The position numbers and the translations under genes were made by a program. Shown in pieces: positions 42,178 to 51,029 of a DNA stretch of 64,000 bases (positions are counted from its first letter, which is position 1; the number at the start of each line of letters is the position of its first letter). Source of the stretch: Marifrigoribacter sp965178585 (GTDB taxonomy: Bacteria; Bacteroidota; Bacteroidia; Flavobacteriales; Flavobacteriaceae); contig OZ238267.1 of assembly GCA_965178585.1 (NCBI GenBank), positions 1,922,001 to 1,986,000 of the forward strand. The letters are read 5' to 3'. The notes beneath the pieces were generated by a model. The model ran no database searches. It had not been told where the DNA came from and saw only the letters and a list, made by a program, of their open reading frames with translations.

Positions 42178-43233
42178 TTAATTGTTAAAATAAACTCCTC
42201 CTGGTATAATTCCAGTATCTATACTTTGTATTTCTGAATTAGAAGAAAGGTCAAATATTTTTAAAGTTCCATTACTTGCAAAATCTCCTGCATCCGTTGC
42301 ATATAACTTTCCATCATTAGCAGTCATAGAATAAAAGAATCCTGAGATTATACTTGTTGTTGGTAATTCTATACTGTTTTCTTCTTTACTAAAAACTTCT
42401 CCATTTAAATTATAAATTAAATCAGAACCATTATTAGTTAGGTATGTTGGGTGATTAGTCGTTAAAAAATCGAAACCTTGCACAACTGAATTATCACTTG
42501 TTTCTACTTTCACTAATTTACCGCCTGTTTCATTGCCTGTAAATGAAGGGTTCCCTCCACAAAGCACCCAAATATCATTATTAGACACTACCATAGAATT
42601 TGGTACATCTCCCACTTCTATTACAGTTTCGACAGCATTAATTGAAGTATCAATGACAGATAAAATGTTATTTTGACCATATCCTCCTTGATGAGCAACA
42701 TATAAATCATTATTTGCCAATACTAATTTTTCAGGTCCAAAAGAAACTGGTATTGTTGAAGTTACTGTATTTGTAGCTAAATTGATTACAGCAATATAGT
42801 CATCATCATTATTAAAAGGATCACCCCAATTTGAAACATAACCATTACTCCCATTTGACACAAAATATCTTGGGTTGTTTAACCCTTCAGTAATCGTTGC
42901 AAAACTTTCAAAAGTATAACGATTAACTACTTCAATCTTATGAGAATTATTTACTACGATGTAGGCATTATATTCATTAAACCCCATAGACTGTACAATA
43001 CTTCCTAAATCGGAAGAATTAACTTGATTAAAAATTCCTTGCTCTACAGTTTCGTAATCGTTTGATGCGTATGTGATTGTTCCAGATCCGTTTTGAAAAG
43101 GTCCTTCGTTGGTAATTAATAAACCATATTCATAATCACCTAATGGTATAATAATGTCATCATCATCTTGGGTACACGAAACAACCAATAAGGCTGCAAT
43201 AAATAAATAAGTAATACTTTTTAATAGTTTCAT
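42178..43233 (-). CDS. BtuG-like YncE/DUF5074 beta-propeller surface lipoprotein (cobalamin capture)
   Basis: 351-residue lipoprotein with lipobox VVSC (C20) followed by an acidic QDDDD stretch, a surface-export signal seen in Bacteroidota lipoproteins. The rest is a YncE-type propeller: repeated blades such as YIAVINLATNTVTSTIPV, ILSVIDTSINAVETVIEVG and LKIFDLSSNSEIQSI. In Bacteroides the propeller lipoprotein BtuG sits on the BtuB receptor and binds B12 with extreme affinity. Here the gene follows btuB by 8 bases under a cobalamin riboswitch, so the same role is inferred from fold and context. The ATG at 43233 is preferred to a TTG at 43239. Confidence 0.8.
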   Translation of the reverse strand: MKLLKSITYLFIAALLVVSCTQDDDDIIIPLGDYEYGLLITNEGPFQNGSGTITYASNDYETVEQGIFNQVNSSDLGSIVQSMGFNEYNAYIVVNNSHKIEVVNRYTFESFATITEGLNNPRYFVSNGSNGYVSNWGDPFNNDDDYIAVINLATNTVTSTIPVSFGPEKLVLANNDLYVAHQGGYGQNNILSVIDTSINAVETVIEVGDVPNSMVVSNNDIWVLCGGNPSFTGNETGGKLVKVETSDNSVVQGFDFLTTNHPTYLTNNGSDLIYNLNGEVFSKEENSIELPTTSIISGFFYSMTANDGKLYATDAGDFASNGTLKIFDLSSNSEIQSIDTGIIPGGVYFNN

Positions 43234-43241
43234 AGTCAATT

Positions 43242-45068
43242 TTAAAATTTAAAGTTTATAAAGGTTTGTATATTTCTATTTGGCATAGGCCGGTATGCAA
43301 CATTTTCGTAGTACTTATTAAAAATGTTATTGATTTTAATCCCTAGTTTTATAGGAAGTGATTTTTCTTGTATGCTATATTCTATTCCAATATTAGATAC
43401 CGAATACGCATCTAATACTCCATTATTATCGGTTGTAGTATACACTTCACCATTGTATAAAAGTTGACAATATGCTGATATTCTTTTAAAGTTATAATTA
43501 AAAGTTCCTGTTACTTTATGATAAGGAACATAAATTAATTGTTTGTTTTTCTCTAAATCTTTAGCAGAAGTTAAAGCGTAATTTAATACTACGCTTAAAT
43601 GATGTTCTTTAATTGATTTGGTATAATTTCCAAAAAATTCAAGTCCATAATTTTCAGTTTCAGAAATATTCATAGGAGTAAACATTCCATCCTCACCAGG
43701 CTGCCATTTTATTAGTTCCTTTGAAGCTATATAAAAACCATTGACTGTAAATTTAAATTGACTCCATGTAAAATGATTACTAATTTCTGCTTGGTAAGAA
43801 GTTTCTGGGTTTAAATTTTCATTCCCACCTGTATTCCAGTATAAATCGTTAAAAGTAGGAACCCGATAGTTTTTAGATCCATTAGCTTTTAAAGTATACC
43901 AATTATTAATTTTATAATTTACATCGATGGATGCTAAAAAAGGATTTTCAAAATCATTTAAAAACTCTTGCCTAAAATTAATGCCATATTCTAGCTTTTG
44001 ACTAACTTGATGTTTCCACAATAACACAGTCGCTAAGGTCTTACGATCATTAGTTCCTATATTACTTCCATCAGATTTTATATAGGTATAGTTTAATATA
44101 GAACTAATTTTTATAGAATTACTAATGCTGAATTCCAACTGATAATCCCCTAAAAAGGTGCTTGAATTTCCTTCAAAAAACAAATAGCCATCTGAATTTG
44201 GATAATAACGATATTTTTCGAAAGTATGAGCTCCTTTTATAATGTTTCTCCATTTACTTGACTCAATATTCCAAGTAATTAAATTACGTGTCGTTACGTC
44301 TTTATATTGATCCATTGATAGAGATGTAATGGTTCCAGAAAAATTACGTTTACCATTAAAATAATTAGAATTCCAGGTTAGCGTGCTATTCTTTAATTTA
44401 AAACCTGCATTTGCTGAAACATTGAATTTATTAAATTTCCCGTTTTCATTTTTTCGATCTAAACCCAAATATTCATAATCGTTTTCAGATGAAATAAAAT
44501 CAACTCCTAAATCAATATATTTATTATCTGAAGAATATCTAGATTTAAATATTCCTCCAAAAGTTGAAAAACTACCATAAGACAATCTCAACTCTGTGAT
44601 TTCTTTTTCCTGAAAATCGATAGTATTGTTTAAATGAATACTTCCTCCTACAGCTCCACTTCCGTATTGGGTACTTCCTCCTCCACTTCTAATTATTATA
44701 TTACTGAATGAATTAGGTGTGATGGTATTAAAATCGGTTTGCCCAGAAAGATTGGAATTGATAGGAATTCCATTCCAAATTACAGCAGTTTGTGATGCAT
44801 TGGTTCCTCTAAATGAAGGTGAAGAAACCATCCCGTAACCATTTTCCTTAAAATATATTGTTGTATTTTGATTTAAAACTTCGGTTAATGAGATAGGGTT
44901 ACGCTCTATTAAAGTATCTGAAATTTGATTAAGTTCGAAACCTTCAGAATAATCCTCTAGTTTAGAATCAATAAGCAACACCTCATTTAAATGTTGAATA
45001 GAGTCTAACTGAGCATACAAAGATGCTGTTACGGTAACTAGTAATATAAAAAGAATTGTTTTTTTCAT
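43242..45068 (-). CDS. btuB: TonB-dependent cobalamin receptor, BtuB family
   Basis: 608-residue outer-membrane receptor with a signal peptide (ending ASLYA), a plug domain (about 45-170, with LTEVLNQNTTIYFKENG, SPSFRGTNASQTAVIWNG and QYGSGAVGGSIHLNN) and a beta-barrel ending in the aromatic NIQTFINFKF. It lacks the carboxypeptidase-regulatory domain of SusC proteins, as expected for BtuB. Assignment to cobalamin rests on the riboswitch directly upstream and the BtuFCD genes next door. I chose the ATG at 45068; a GTG at 45074 is also possible. Both lie in an inverted repeat that could block translation. Confidence 0.9.
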   Translation of the reverse strand: MKKTILFILLVTVTASLYAQLDSIQHLNEVLLIDSKLEDYSEGFELNQISDTLIERNPISLTEVLNQNTTIYFKENGYGMVSSPSFRGTNASQTAVIWNGIPINSNLSGQTDFNTITPNSFSNIIIRSGGGSTQYGSGAVGGSIHLNNTIDFQEKEITELRLSYGSFSTFGGIFKSRYSSDNKYIDLGVDFISSENDYEYLGLDRKNENGKFNKFNVSANAGFKLKNSTLTWNSNYFNGKRNFSGTITSLSMDQYKDVTTRNLITWNIESSKWRNIIKGAHTFEKYRYYPNSDGYLFFEGNSSTFLGDYQLEFSISNSIKISSILNYTYIKSDGSNIGTNDRKTLATVLLWKHQVSQKLEYGINFRQEFLNDFENPFLASIDVNYKINNWYTLKANGSKNYRVPTFNDLYWNTGGNENLNPETSYQAEISNHFTWSQFKFTVNGFYIASKELIKWQPGEDGMFTPMNISETENYGLEFFGNYTKSIKEHHLSVVLNYALTSAKDLEKNKQLIYVPYHKVTGTFNYNFKRISAYCQLLYNGEVYTTTDNNGVLDAYSVSNIGIEYSIQEKSLPIKLGIKINNIFNKYYENVAYRPMPNRNIQTFINFKF

Positions 45069-45115
45069 ATTCACTTGCTTTTATCCCGAAAGCTCGATCG
45101 TTTAATTAGTGAATA
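45066..45115 (-). promoter_or_regulatory. Expression platform: inverted repeat covering the btuB start codon
   Basis: On the minus strand TATTCACT (45115-45108), which directly follows the B12 box, is perfectly complementary to AGTGAATA (45075-45068), whose last A is the first base of the btuB ATG. Pairing would hide the start region. Only one arm lies at the aptamer end, so ligand binding could control access by changing its pairing. This is inference from the sequence. Confidence 0.55.
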
Positions 45116-45258
45116 GGCAGGTCTCCTGGCTTGTCATTTGTACAACCTTCCCGCTTATGCAGTGGTTATAGAGTGGTACTTTTTCGAAAAATCGATTCGA
45201 AATGACATACAGTTGCGGGAACAGCTTCGGAATTAAACCGAATTCCCTTTTAAGAGGT
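45108..45258 (-). ncRNA. Cobalamin (adenosylcobalamin) riboswitch
   Basis: Read on the minus strand the leader has the conserved aptamer blocks in order: GGGAATTCGG and the TTCCGAAGCTG stretch, CCCGCAACTGT, the CCACTG-cataag-CGGGAAGG module, and the B12 box AGCCAGGAGACCTGCC at 45116-45131. This matches the cobalamin riboswitch family closely. It lies about 40 bases before btuB and should switch off btuB and the BtuG-like gene when B12 is plentiful. Confidence 0.93.
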
Positions 45259-45352
45259 TGTTTTGCAAAAAGAAAACGTCCTCACCAAATTCAATGCGAA
45301 AATAAGATTTTATTTAATGGTACTATCAAATCAAATACTATTATTTTTGAAA

Positions 45353-46489
45353 ATGCAAAAATTGGTTTTCATAGTAGGCTTTTTATTTCTTTTTATTTCT
45401 TGTAAAAAGAAAAAAGAAAATAATGTTGAAGTAGCTATTTCTAATGAAAACTCTAAAATTGAATTTGCTCAAGGGTTTGGAATAGATTACTACGAAGGGT
45501 ACAAAGTTGTCACATTAAAAAATGCTTGGCCAGGAGCTGAAAAGGTTTTTAAATACGCATTAGTTGAAGAAGGCACTGTACTCGATTCACCTGAAGCTTA
45601 TGATGATATTGTCAGTATTCCTATTGATAATATTGTAGTGACTTCGACCACACATATTCCCTCTTTGGAGATGTTACAAGTTGATACCTCTTTAATTGGA
45701 TTTCCAAATTTAGATTATATCTCTTCAGAAAAAACTAGAATCAGAATTAATAAAGGACAGATAAAAGAACTAGGTAAAAACGAAGATATCAATACTGAAT
45801 CTTTAATCGACTTAAACCCTGATTTGGTTATAGGTTTTGCTGTTGATGGTAACAACAAAACCTTCGCTACGCTTAAAAAAACAGGCATTCCTATTGTTTA
45901 TAATGGCGACTGGACAGAAACTACACCGCTGGGGAAAGCAGAATGGATCAAGTTTTTTGCTGCATTTTACAATAAAGAAGAATTAGCTAATCAACTTTTT
46001 TTAGAAATCAAAACAGAATATCAAAAAGCAAAAGAATTGGCCGTAAAAGCTAAAGAAACACCAACCGTATTGAGTGGAGCTATGTATAAGGATGTTTGGT
46101 ATTTACCACAAGGAAAAAGTTGGGCTGCTCAATTTATAAAAGATGCAAATGGAAATTATTTATGGAGTGATTCTGAAGGTACTGGAAGCCATTCATTAAA
46201 TTTAGAATCGGTTTTAGAAAAAGGAGAACATGCTCAAATTTGGATTGGCCCAAGTTACTTTACCAGTTTAAATCAATTAAAAGAAGCTCATTCAGTTTAT
46301 AAGCAATTTGATGCTTTTAAAAATGATCAAGTTTATAGTTTTACTAATAAAGTTGGAGAGACAGGAGGCCTACTCTATTTTGAATTAGCACCTAACAGAC
46401 CCGATATTGTATTAAACGATATTATTAAAATATTGCACCCTGAATTATTACCAAATCACAAATTATTCTTTTTTGACAAACTTAAATAA
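45353..46489 (+). CDS. btuF: ABC transporter substrate-binding lipoprotein, cobalamin (BtuF-like)
   Basis: 378-residue lipoprotein with lipobox FISC (C17). The two-lobed helical-backbone fold of BtuF/FhuD-type proteins is visible in IVVTSTTHIPSLEML, LIDLNPDLVIGFAVDG, GIPIVYNGDWTETTPLGKAEWI and the C-terminal ELAPNRPDIVLNDIIKILHP. It binds the vitamin in the periplasm and hands it to BtuCD. I use the ATG at 45353, which begins the signal sequence; an in-frame TTG at 45263 would add 30 residues and run into the riboswitch region. Cobalamin specificity comes from the locus; iron-siderophore binders share this fold. Confidence 0.88.
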   Translation: MQKLVFIVGFLFLFISCKKKKENNVEVAISNENSKIEFAQGFGIDYYEGYKVVTLKNAWPGAEKVFKYALVEEGTVLDSPEAYDDIVSIPIDNIVVTSTTHIPSLEMLQVDTSLIGFPNLDYISSEKTRIRINKGQIKELGKNEDINTESLIDLNPDLVIGFAVDGNNKTFATLKKTGIPIVYNGDWTETTPLGKAEWIKFFAAFYNKEELANQLFLEIKTEYQKAKELAVKAKETPTVLSGAMYKDVWYLPQGKSWAAQFIKDANGNYLWSDSEGTGSHSLNLESVLEKGEHAQIWIGPSYFTSLNQLKEAHSVYKQFDAFKNDQVYSFTNKVGETGGLLYFELAPNRPDIVLNDIIKILHPELLPNHKLFFFDKLK

Positions 46490-47521
46490 TTGGAATCTCA
46501 AAAATCATATCGCCCTTACTTCATAGTATTAATGCTATTATTGGTAATTGCATTTTTTATAAATATAAGTCTAGGTACTGTTTCAATTCCCTTTTCTGAA
46601 GTTATATCAAGTATTTTTGGAGGAGCTCCCACAAAATCATCTTGGCAGTATATTATATTAGATTATAGATTACCAAAAGCTATAACTGCCATATTAGCGG
46701 GTGGCGGATTGGCAGTTTCTGGGTTATTAATGCAAACACTTTTCAGGAATCCATTAGCAGGACCTTTTGTTTTAGGTTTGAGTAGTGGAGCTAGTTTAGG
46801 AGTAGCCTTATTAATTTTAGGAGCTGGAGTTTTTGGAGGAACATTAGGAGGATTTCTTTTAGGTTCTTGGAGTTTAGTAATGGCTTCTGCTTTAGGAAGT
46901 TTTTTAGTTTTATTAGCCGTTTTATCTGTAACATTTAAAGTAAAAGACACCATGACTATTTTAATTATTGGATTAATGTTTGGGAGTGTTACTTCTGCAG
47001 TGGTCTCTGTACTTTCTTATTTTAGTAATGCAGAGCAGTTACAACAATTTGTATTTTGGAGTTTTGGTACTTTAGGTAATGTATCTTGGAATGGTATCAC
47101 TATATTATTTATTTGTATTGCAGTAGGTCTAATCATATCCTTGTCTTCAGTAAAATCATTAAATGCTTTATTATTAGGTGAAAACTATGCGAAAAGCATG
47201 GGTATTAATATTAAAAAAACAACCTTATTGATAATCATTGCAACAAGTCTTTTAGCCGGTGGAATTACTGCATTTGCTGGACCAATAGCATTTGTAGGTT
47301 TGGCTGTTCCTCATTTAACAAGACAGTATTTTACTACTTCTAATCATATTGTATTAGTTCCTGCGGTCGTGTTAAGTGGAGCCATATTAATGCTCGTATG
47401 TGATACTGTTGCACAAGTTCCATTTAGTGATTTTACATTGCCAATCAATGCAATTACTTCGCTTTTAGGTGCACCAGTTGTAATCTGGCTTTTAGTAAGA
47501 AAAAGAAAATTATTGTTTTAA
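46490..47521 (+). CDS. btuC: Iron-siderophore/cobalamin ABC transporter permease (BtuC-like)
   Basis: 343-residue FecCD-family permease with about ten transmembrane helices. Signature segments are DYRLPKAITAILAGGGLAVSG, LFRNPLAGPFVLGLSSGASLG, the GPIAFVGLAVPHLTR cytoplasmic coupling helix (about 263-277) and the C-terminal LPINAITSLLGAPVVIWL. The start is a TTG immediately after the btuF stop (46490-46492), and no ATG is available before the first helix. With BtuF and BtuD it completes the inner-membrane importer. Confidence 0.9.
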   Translation: MESQKSYRPYFIVLMLLLVIAFFINISLGTVSIPFSEVISSIFGGAPTKSSWQYIILDYRLPKAITAILAGGGLAVSGLLMQTLFRNPLAGPFVLGLSSGASLGVALLILGAGVFGGTLGGFLLGSWSLVMASALGSFLVLLAVLSVTFKVKDTMTILIIGLMFGSVTSAVVSVLSYFSNAEQLQQFVFWSFGTLGNVSWNGITILFICIAVGLIISLSSVKSLNALLLGENYAKSMGINIKKTTLLIIIATSLLAGGITAFAGPIAFVGLAVPHLTRQYFTTSNHIVLVPAVVLSGAILMLVCDTVAQVPFSDFTLPINAITSLLGAPVVIWLLVRKRKLLF

Positions 47522-47537
47522 AAAGTATTTTAATTAA

Positions 47538-48332
47538 GTGTCATCAGATAAATCACATAGCGTTTTAAAAATTATAGATTTAGCCATTGGTTATATTTCA
47601 AAAAAGAAAGATATAATAATTTCAGAAGGTATTAATTTTTCAATTCCTAAGGGGCAATTAGTTAGTATTGTTGGTACTAATGGTATTGGGAAATCTACTT
47701 TATTAAGAACCCTTGCTAATATGCAACCTCAATTAAGTGGATCCATTTTATTAAATAATAGTAACCTTGATAATTATAGTTCAATTGAGTTAGCAAATCA
47801 TTTAAGTATTGTTCTAACTGAAGCTCCATCTTCAAAAAATTTAACAGTATTAGAATTAGTCTCTTTAGGAAGGCATCCCTATACAAATTGGGTTGGTGCA
47901 CTTTCAGGTAATGATAAAAGAATAATAAAAGAGGCAATAATTATTACAGAAATTGAAGATTTAACACATCAAAAATGTATAGAATTAAGTGACGGACAAC
48001 TTCAAAGAGCAATGATAGCAAGAGCAATAGCTCAAGACACTCCTCTTATTTTATTGGATGAACCAACCACTCACCTCGATATTTATCACCGAGCCTATCT
48101 ATTAAAACTATTGAAAAAATTAGCTATTGAGAAGCATAAAACTATCTTATTTTCAACTCACGAAATAGATTTAGCTATTCAGATTTCAGATAAAATGATT
48201 GTAATGACCAAAGAAGAGGTTTATTTTAATCTACCCGAAAAGCTTATTGAAATGGGTTGTTTTAATAATTTATTTCCTTCCGAAACGATTCATTTTGACA
48301 CCAATTTGAAACGTTTTATACTGAAAGATTAA
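47538..48332 (+). CDS. btuD: Cobalamin ABC transporter ATP-binding protein (BtuD-like)
   Basis: 264-residue ABC ATPase. Walker A is GTNGIGKST (47-55), the signature motif LSDGQ (about 150-154), Walker B LILLDEPTTHLD (about 171-182) and the switch His in LFSTHEID. The family is FepC/BtuD-like. The start is a GTG (47538) 16 bases after btuC. It drives import through BtuC. Confidence 0.9.
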   Translation: MSSDKSHSVLKIIDLAIGYISKKKDIIISEGINFSIPKGQLVSIVGTNGIGKSTLLRTLANMQPQLSGSILLNNSNLDNYSSIELANHLSIVLTEAPSSKNLTVLELVSLGRHPYTNWVGALSGNDKRIIKEAIIITEIEDLTHQKCIELSDGQLQRAMIARAIAQDTPLILLDEPTTHLDIYHRAYLLKLLKKLAIEKHKTILFSTHEIDLAIQISDKMIVMTKEEVYFNLPEKLIEMGCFNNLFPSETIHFDTNLKRFILKD

Positions 48333-48377
48333 AATACATTAATTACCTTTATAAATTCATTAAATTCTTTTTATAAA

Positions 48378-49697
48378 ATGAGTGAAACTTTTACTTTTCT
48401 TTTATTAATAGTCATTGGTGCTTCTTTAGGAGCATTTATTGGCTACCGTTTTACCTTATTAAAAAACAAATCTGAAACTGGTAAGTTAGAAGCAGATTTA
48501 TTAAATGCAGAAAAACAAAAGACAAATTTTGAAGAACAAATAAATACTGCCTTAAACAATCTTGAGTCCATGCGAAATGAAAAAGATATGTTTAAAGACC
48601 AATCAACTGCTCGTTCTATTGAATTGAAAAATATGGAACATAAATTATTAGAGCAAAAGGGGGATTTAGAGAAAATTCAAGAAAAATTCACCAAAGAATT
48701 TGAAAATTTAGCTAATAAAATACTAGACAAAAAATCTGAAAAATTCACGGATCAAAACAGAAGGAACTTAGATGCTTTACTAAATCCGCTTCAGAAAAAA
48801 ATTGAATCTTTTGAGAAAAAGGTAGAAGTATCTCAAAAGGAAAGTGTGGGAATGCACTCTGCTTTAAAACAACAATTAGAAGGCTTAAAAGACCTTAATC
48901 AACAAATGAGCAAGGAAACTACTAATCTTACAAAAGCTTTAAAAGGGGATAGTAAAATGCAAGGAAGCTGGGGAGAATTAGTGTTGGAACGCGTTTTACA
49001 GAAATCTGGCTTAGAAAAAGACAGGGAGTATTTTGTACAGCAAAGTTTTACTTTAGAAGATGGTTCTCGTGTATTGCCAGATGTAGTTTTACACCTGCCA
49101 GATGACAAAAAAATGATTATAGATTCTAAAGTTTCTTTAACTGACTATAATAGATATATAAATTCTGAAAATGAAATTGAAAAAGAAGCATTTTTAAAAT
49201 CACATATAAACTCTATTAACAAGCATGTAGATCAACTTTCAGAAAAAAACTATCAAGATTTATATGAAATAGAATCTCCCGATTTTGTTTTACTGTTTAT
49301 TCCTATTGAACCTGCATTTGCTGTAGCATTAAACAATGACAACTTTTTATATAACAAAGCTTTTGAAAAAAACATCGTTATAGTTACCCCTTCTACTCTT
49401 TTAGCAACATTACGTACCATTGATAGTATGTGGAATAATGAAAAGCAACAACAGAATGCCTTAGAAATTGCAAAACAAGCTGGTAAGTTATACGACCAGT
49501 TTGTTAATTTAACAGATGATTTAATAAAAGTTGGTAATCAATTAAGAACAGTACAAGGAAGTTATGATGGCACCATGAAAAAGCTTACTGGAAAAGGAAA
49601 TTTAATAACAAAAGTTGAAAACATTAAAAAATTAGGAATAAAACAAAAAAAACATTTTAATGACAAACTATTAGAACGTTCTAAGGAAGAGGATTAA
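48378..49697 (+). CDS. rmuC: DNA recombination protein RmuC
   Basis: 439-residue RmuC-family protein: N-terminal membrane helix (about 4-22), a long coiled coil (about 30-190) and the RmuC nuclease-like domain with KGDSKMQGSWGELVLERVLQKSGLEKDREY (about 190-219 in parts), DVVLHLPDDKKMIIDSKVSLTDYNRYI and FIPIEPAF. It is thought to limit inversions and act in recombination, and its fold is related to PD-(D/E)xK nucleases. Its end overlaps the convergent T9SS gene by 4 bases. Confidence 0.95.
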   Translation: MSETFTFLLLIVIGASLGAFIGYRFTLLKNKSETGKLEADLLNAEKQKTNFEEQINTALNNLESMRNEKDMFKDQSTARSIELKNMEHKLLEQKGDLEKIQEKFTKEFENLANKILDKKSEKFTDQNRRNLDALLNPLQKKIESFEKKVEVSQKESVGMHSALKQQLEGLKDLNQQMSKETTNLTKALKGDSKMQGSWGELVLERVLQKSGLEKDREYFVQQSFTLEDGSRVLPDVVLHLPDDKKMIIDSKVSLTDYNRYINSENEIEKEAFLKSHINSINKHVDQLSEKNYQDLYEIESPDFVLLFIPIEPAFAVALNNDNFLYNKAFEKNIVIVTPSTLLATLRTIDSMWNNEKQQQNALEIAKQAGKLYDQFVNLTDDLIKVGNQLRTVQGSYDGTMKKLTGKGNLITKVENIKKLGIKQKKHFNDKLLERSKEED

Positions 49698-50581
49698 AGT
49701 TTAATAATCTTTTTTGTTACTGTTTTATTTCCTGTTTTGATTTTTGCCATATAAACTCCACTATTTAATTCAGAAAGGTTTATATTATTTGTTCTTTCAG
49801 AAAAAGAATAACTTCTAATTTCTTCACCTAATAAATTATAAATTTTAACCTCTGAATAATCAGTATTAGGTAATTTAATTTTCATAATATCATTTACTGG
49901 GTTTGGATAAAACACAAACTCAGATATGTCCTGAGATTCATTAGCTAATAATGTATAAGACATAATACTTTCAATTTGTAGCGTTCCAGTTAAAAATTCT
50001 CCTTCATAAAATATGTTTTCATTATGAAATATTTTAAATTCAACAACATCTAAAAACAACTCATGAACTTTCTCAAAAACTTCGAAAACTGACATTCCAG
50101 AGGTGTCATTTATCACAGATAGGTTATATAATAAAGGTGACTCTAAATAATAGGATTGATTATAAATTTCCCAATCACTTAATGCTGGGACTATGATTGG
50201 ATTTGTTGTTACGACGATGTAATCATTAGCACCTTTAAATCCATAACGTAAATGAAGATCAAAATTATTGTCATTTTTAATAACTATATCATCTACAGTA
50301 TGCAAAACATCAGTATCTATTACTTCATAAAAGTAATTTCCTGCCCAATAGTTTTCATCACTATTTATGATTGCCATTTCCCCTATAGCTGTATTAGTTC
50401 CATCACTTACTTTTTGTAAAAATAAATAAGGAGGAGTCTCTTCAACTGCTATATGTGTTAAAGTACCATCTGTGTTTGTCCAACCTTGAAGGGTTCCATC
50501 TTCAAAATCACTATAAAAGTTTTGAGAAAATAAAAAAGTATTAAAAACTAAGGGAATAAATAATGCTATAGTAGTTTTCAT
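49694..50581 (-). CDS. Secreted protein with T9SS C-terminal sorting domain
   Basis: 295-residue exported protein: signal peptide ending LFSQ, a jelly-roll-like domain (about 20-200; YSDFEDGTLQGWTNTDG and YWAGNYFYEVIDTD resemble carbohydrate-binding or laminin-type modules), and a type A T9SS sorting domain from about FVFYPNPVNDIMKI to KKIIKL. No catalytic motif is apparent. Probably a surface or secreted binding protein. It converges on rmuC and diverges from a small membrane protein. Confidence 0.8.
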   Translation of the reverse strand: MKTTIALFIPLVFNTFLFSQNFYSDFEDGTLQGWTNTDGTLTHIAVEETPPYLFLQKVSDGTNTAIGEMAIINSDENYWAGNYFYEVIDTDVLHTVDDIVIKNDNNFDLHLRYGFKGANDYIVVTTNPIIVPALSDWEIYNQSYYLESPLLYNLSVINDTSGMSVFEVFEKVHELFLDVVEFKIFHNENIFYEGEFLTGTLQIESIMSYTLLANESQDISEFVFYPNPVNDIMKIKLPNTDYSEVKIYNLLGEEIRSYSFSERTNNINLSELNSGVYMAKIKTGNKTVTKKIIKL

Positions 50582-50660
50582 AACTAATAATTTTAACTAA
50601 AGTTACAAAATTAATTTATAAGCTTCAATTTTTGTAAATTAGCTATCTAATTAATCCATT

Positions 50661-51026
50661 ATGAAAAAAGCTCTTTACAAAATTTTAATCGTTGTTATAG
50701 TAATAGCAATTGGCTGGTTTGCATTTATATATTATGTTCCTTATAGTAAAGGTACTCGCTCAGGAGAGCTAATTAAAATTAGTAATCGTGGAGTGATTTT
50801 TAAAACTTGGGAAGGTGAAATTAGTCAAGGTATTAGTGGTGCACAGATTTTTTCGTTTTCTGTTTTGGATAAAGACAAAGAAATTATTGAAGATCTAAAT
50901 AACTACCAAGGTAAATATGTAAAGGTAGATTACGTAGAAAGATACGCTTCATTTATATTTTGGGGAGACACAAAATATTTCATTACTAATGTTGTTGAAG
51001 ACACCTCTCCTCATAAAAGAGAATAG
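50661..51026 (+). CDS. Small membrane-anchored protein of unknown function
   Basis: 121-residue protein with one N-terminal transmembrane helix (about 7-27) and a soluble domain of about 85 residues. The beta-rich pattern (GELIKISNRGVIFKTWEGEI, YQGKYVKVDYVERY, FWGDTKYFITNVVE) suggests an OB-like or SH3-like barrel facing the periplasm. Flavobacterial homologues are sometimes labelled 6-phosphogluconate dehydrogenase, which the sequence does not support. It converges with the DUF5777 gene with 3 bases between the stops. Confidence 0.7.
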   Translation: MKKALYKILIVVIVIAIGWFAFIYYVPYSKGTRSGELIKISNRGVIFKTWEGEISQGISGAQIFSFSVLDKDKEIIEDLNNYQGKYVKVDYVERYASFIFWGDTKYFITNVVEDTSPHKRE

Positions 51027-51029
51027 TCA

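Noticed and set aside
45202..45405. Small plus-strand frame and 5' extension of btuF across the riboswitch gap
   Set aside because: The region is explained by the minus-strand riboswitch, and the ATG at 45353 starts a clear lipoprotein signal.
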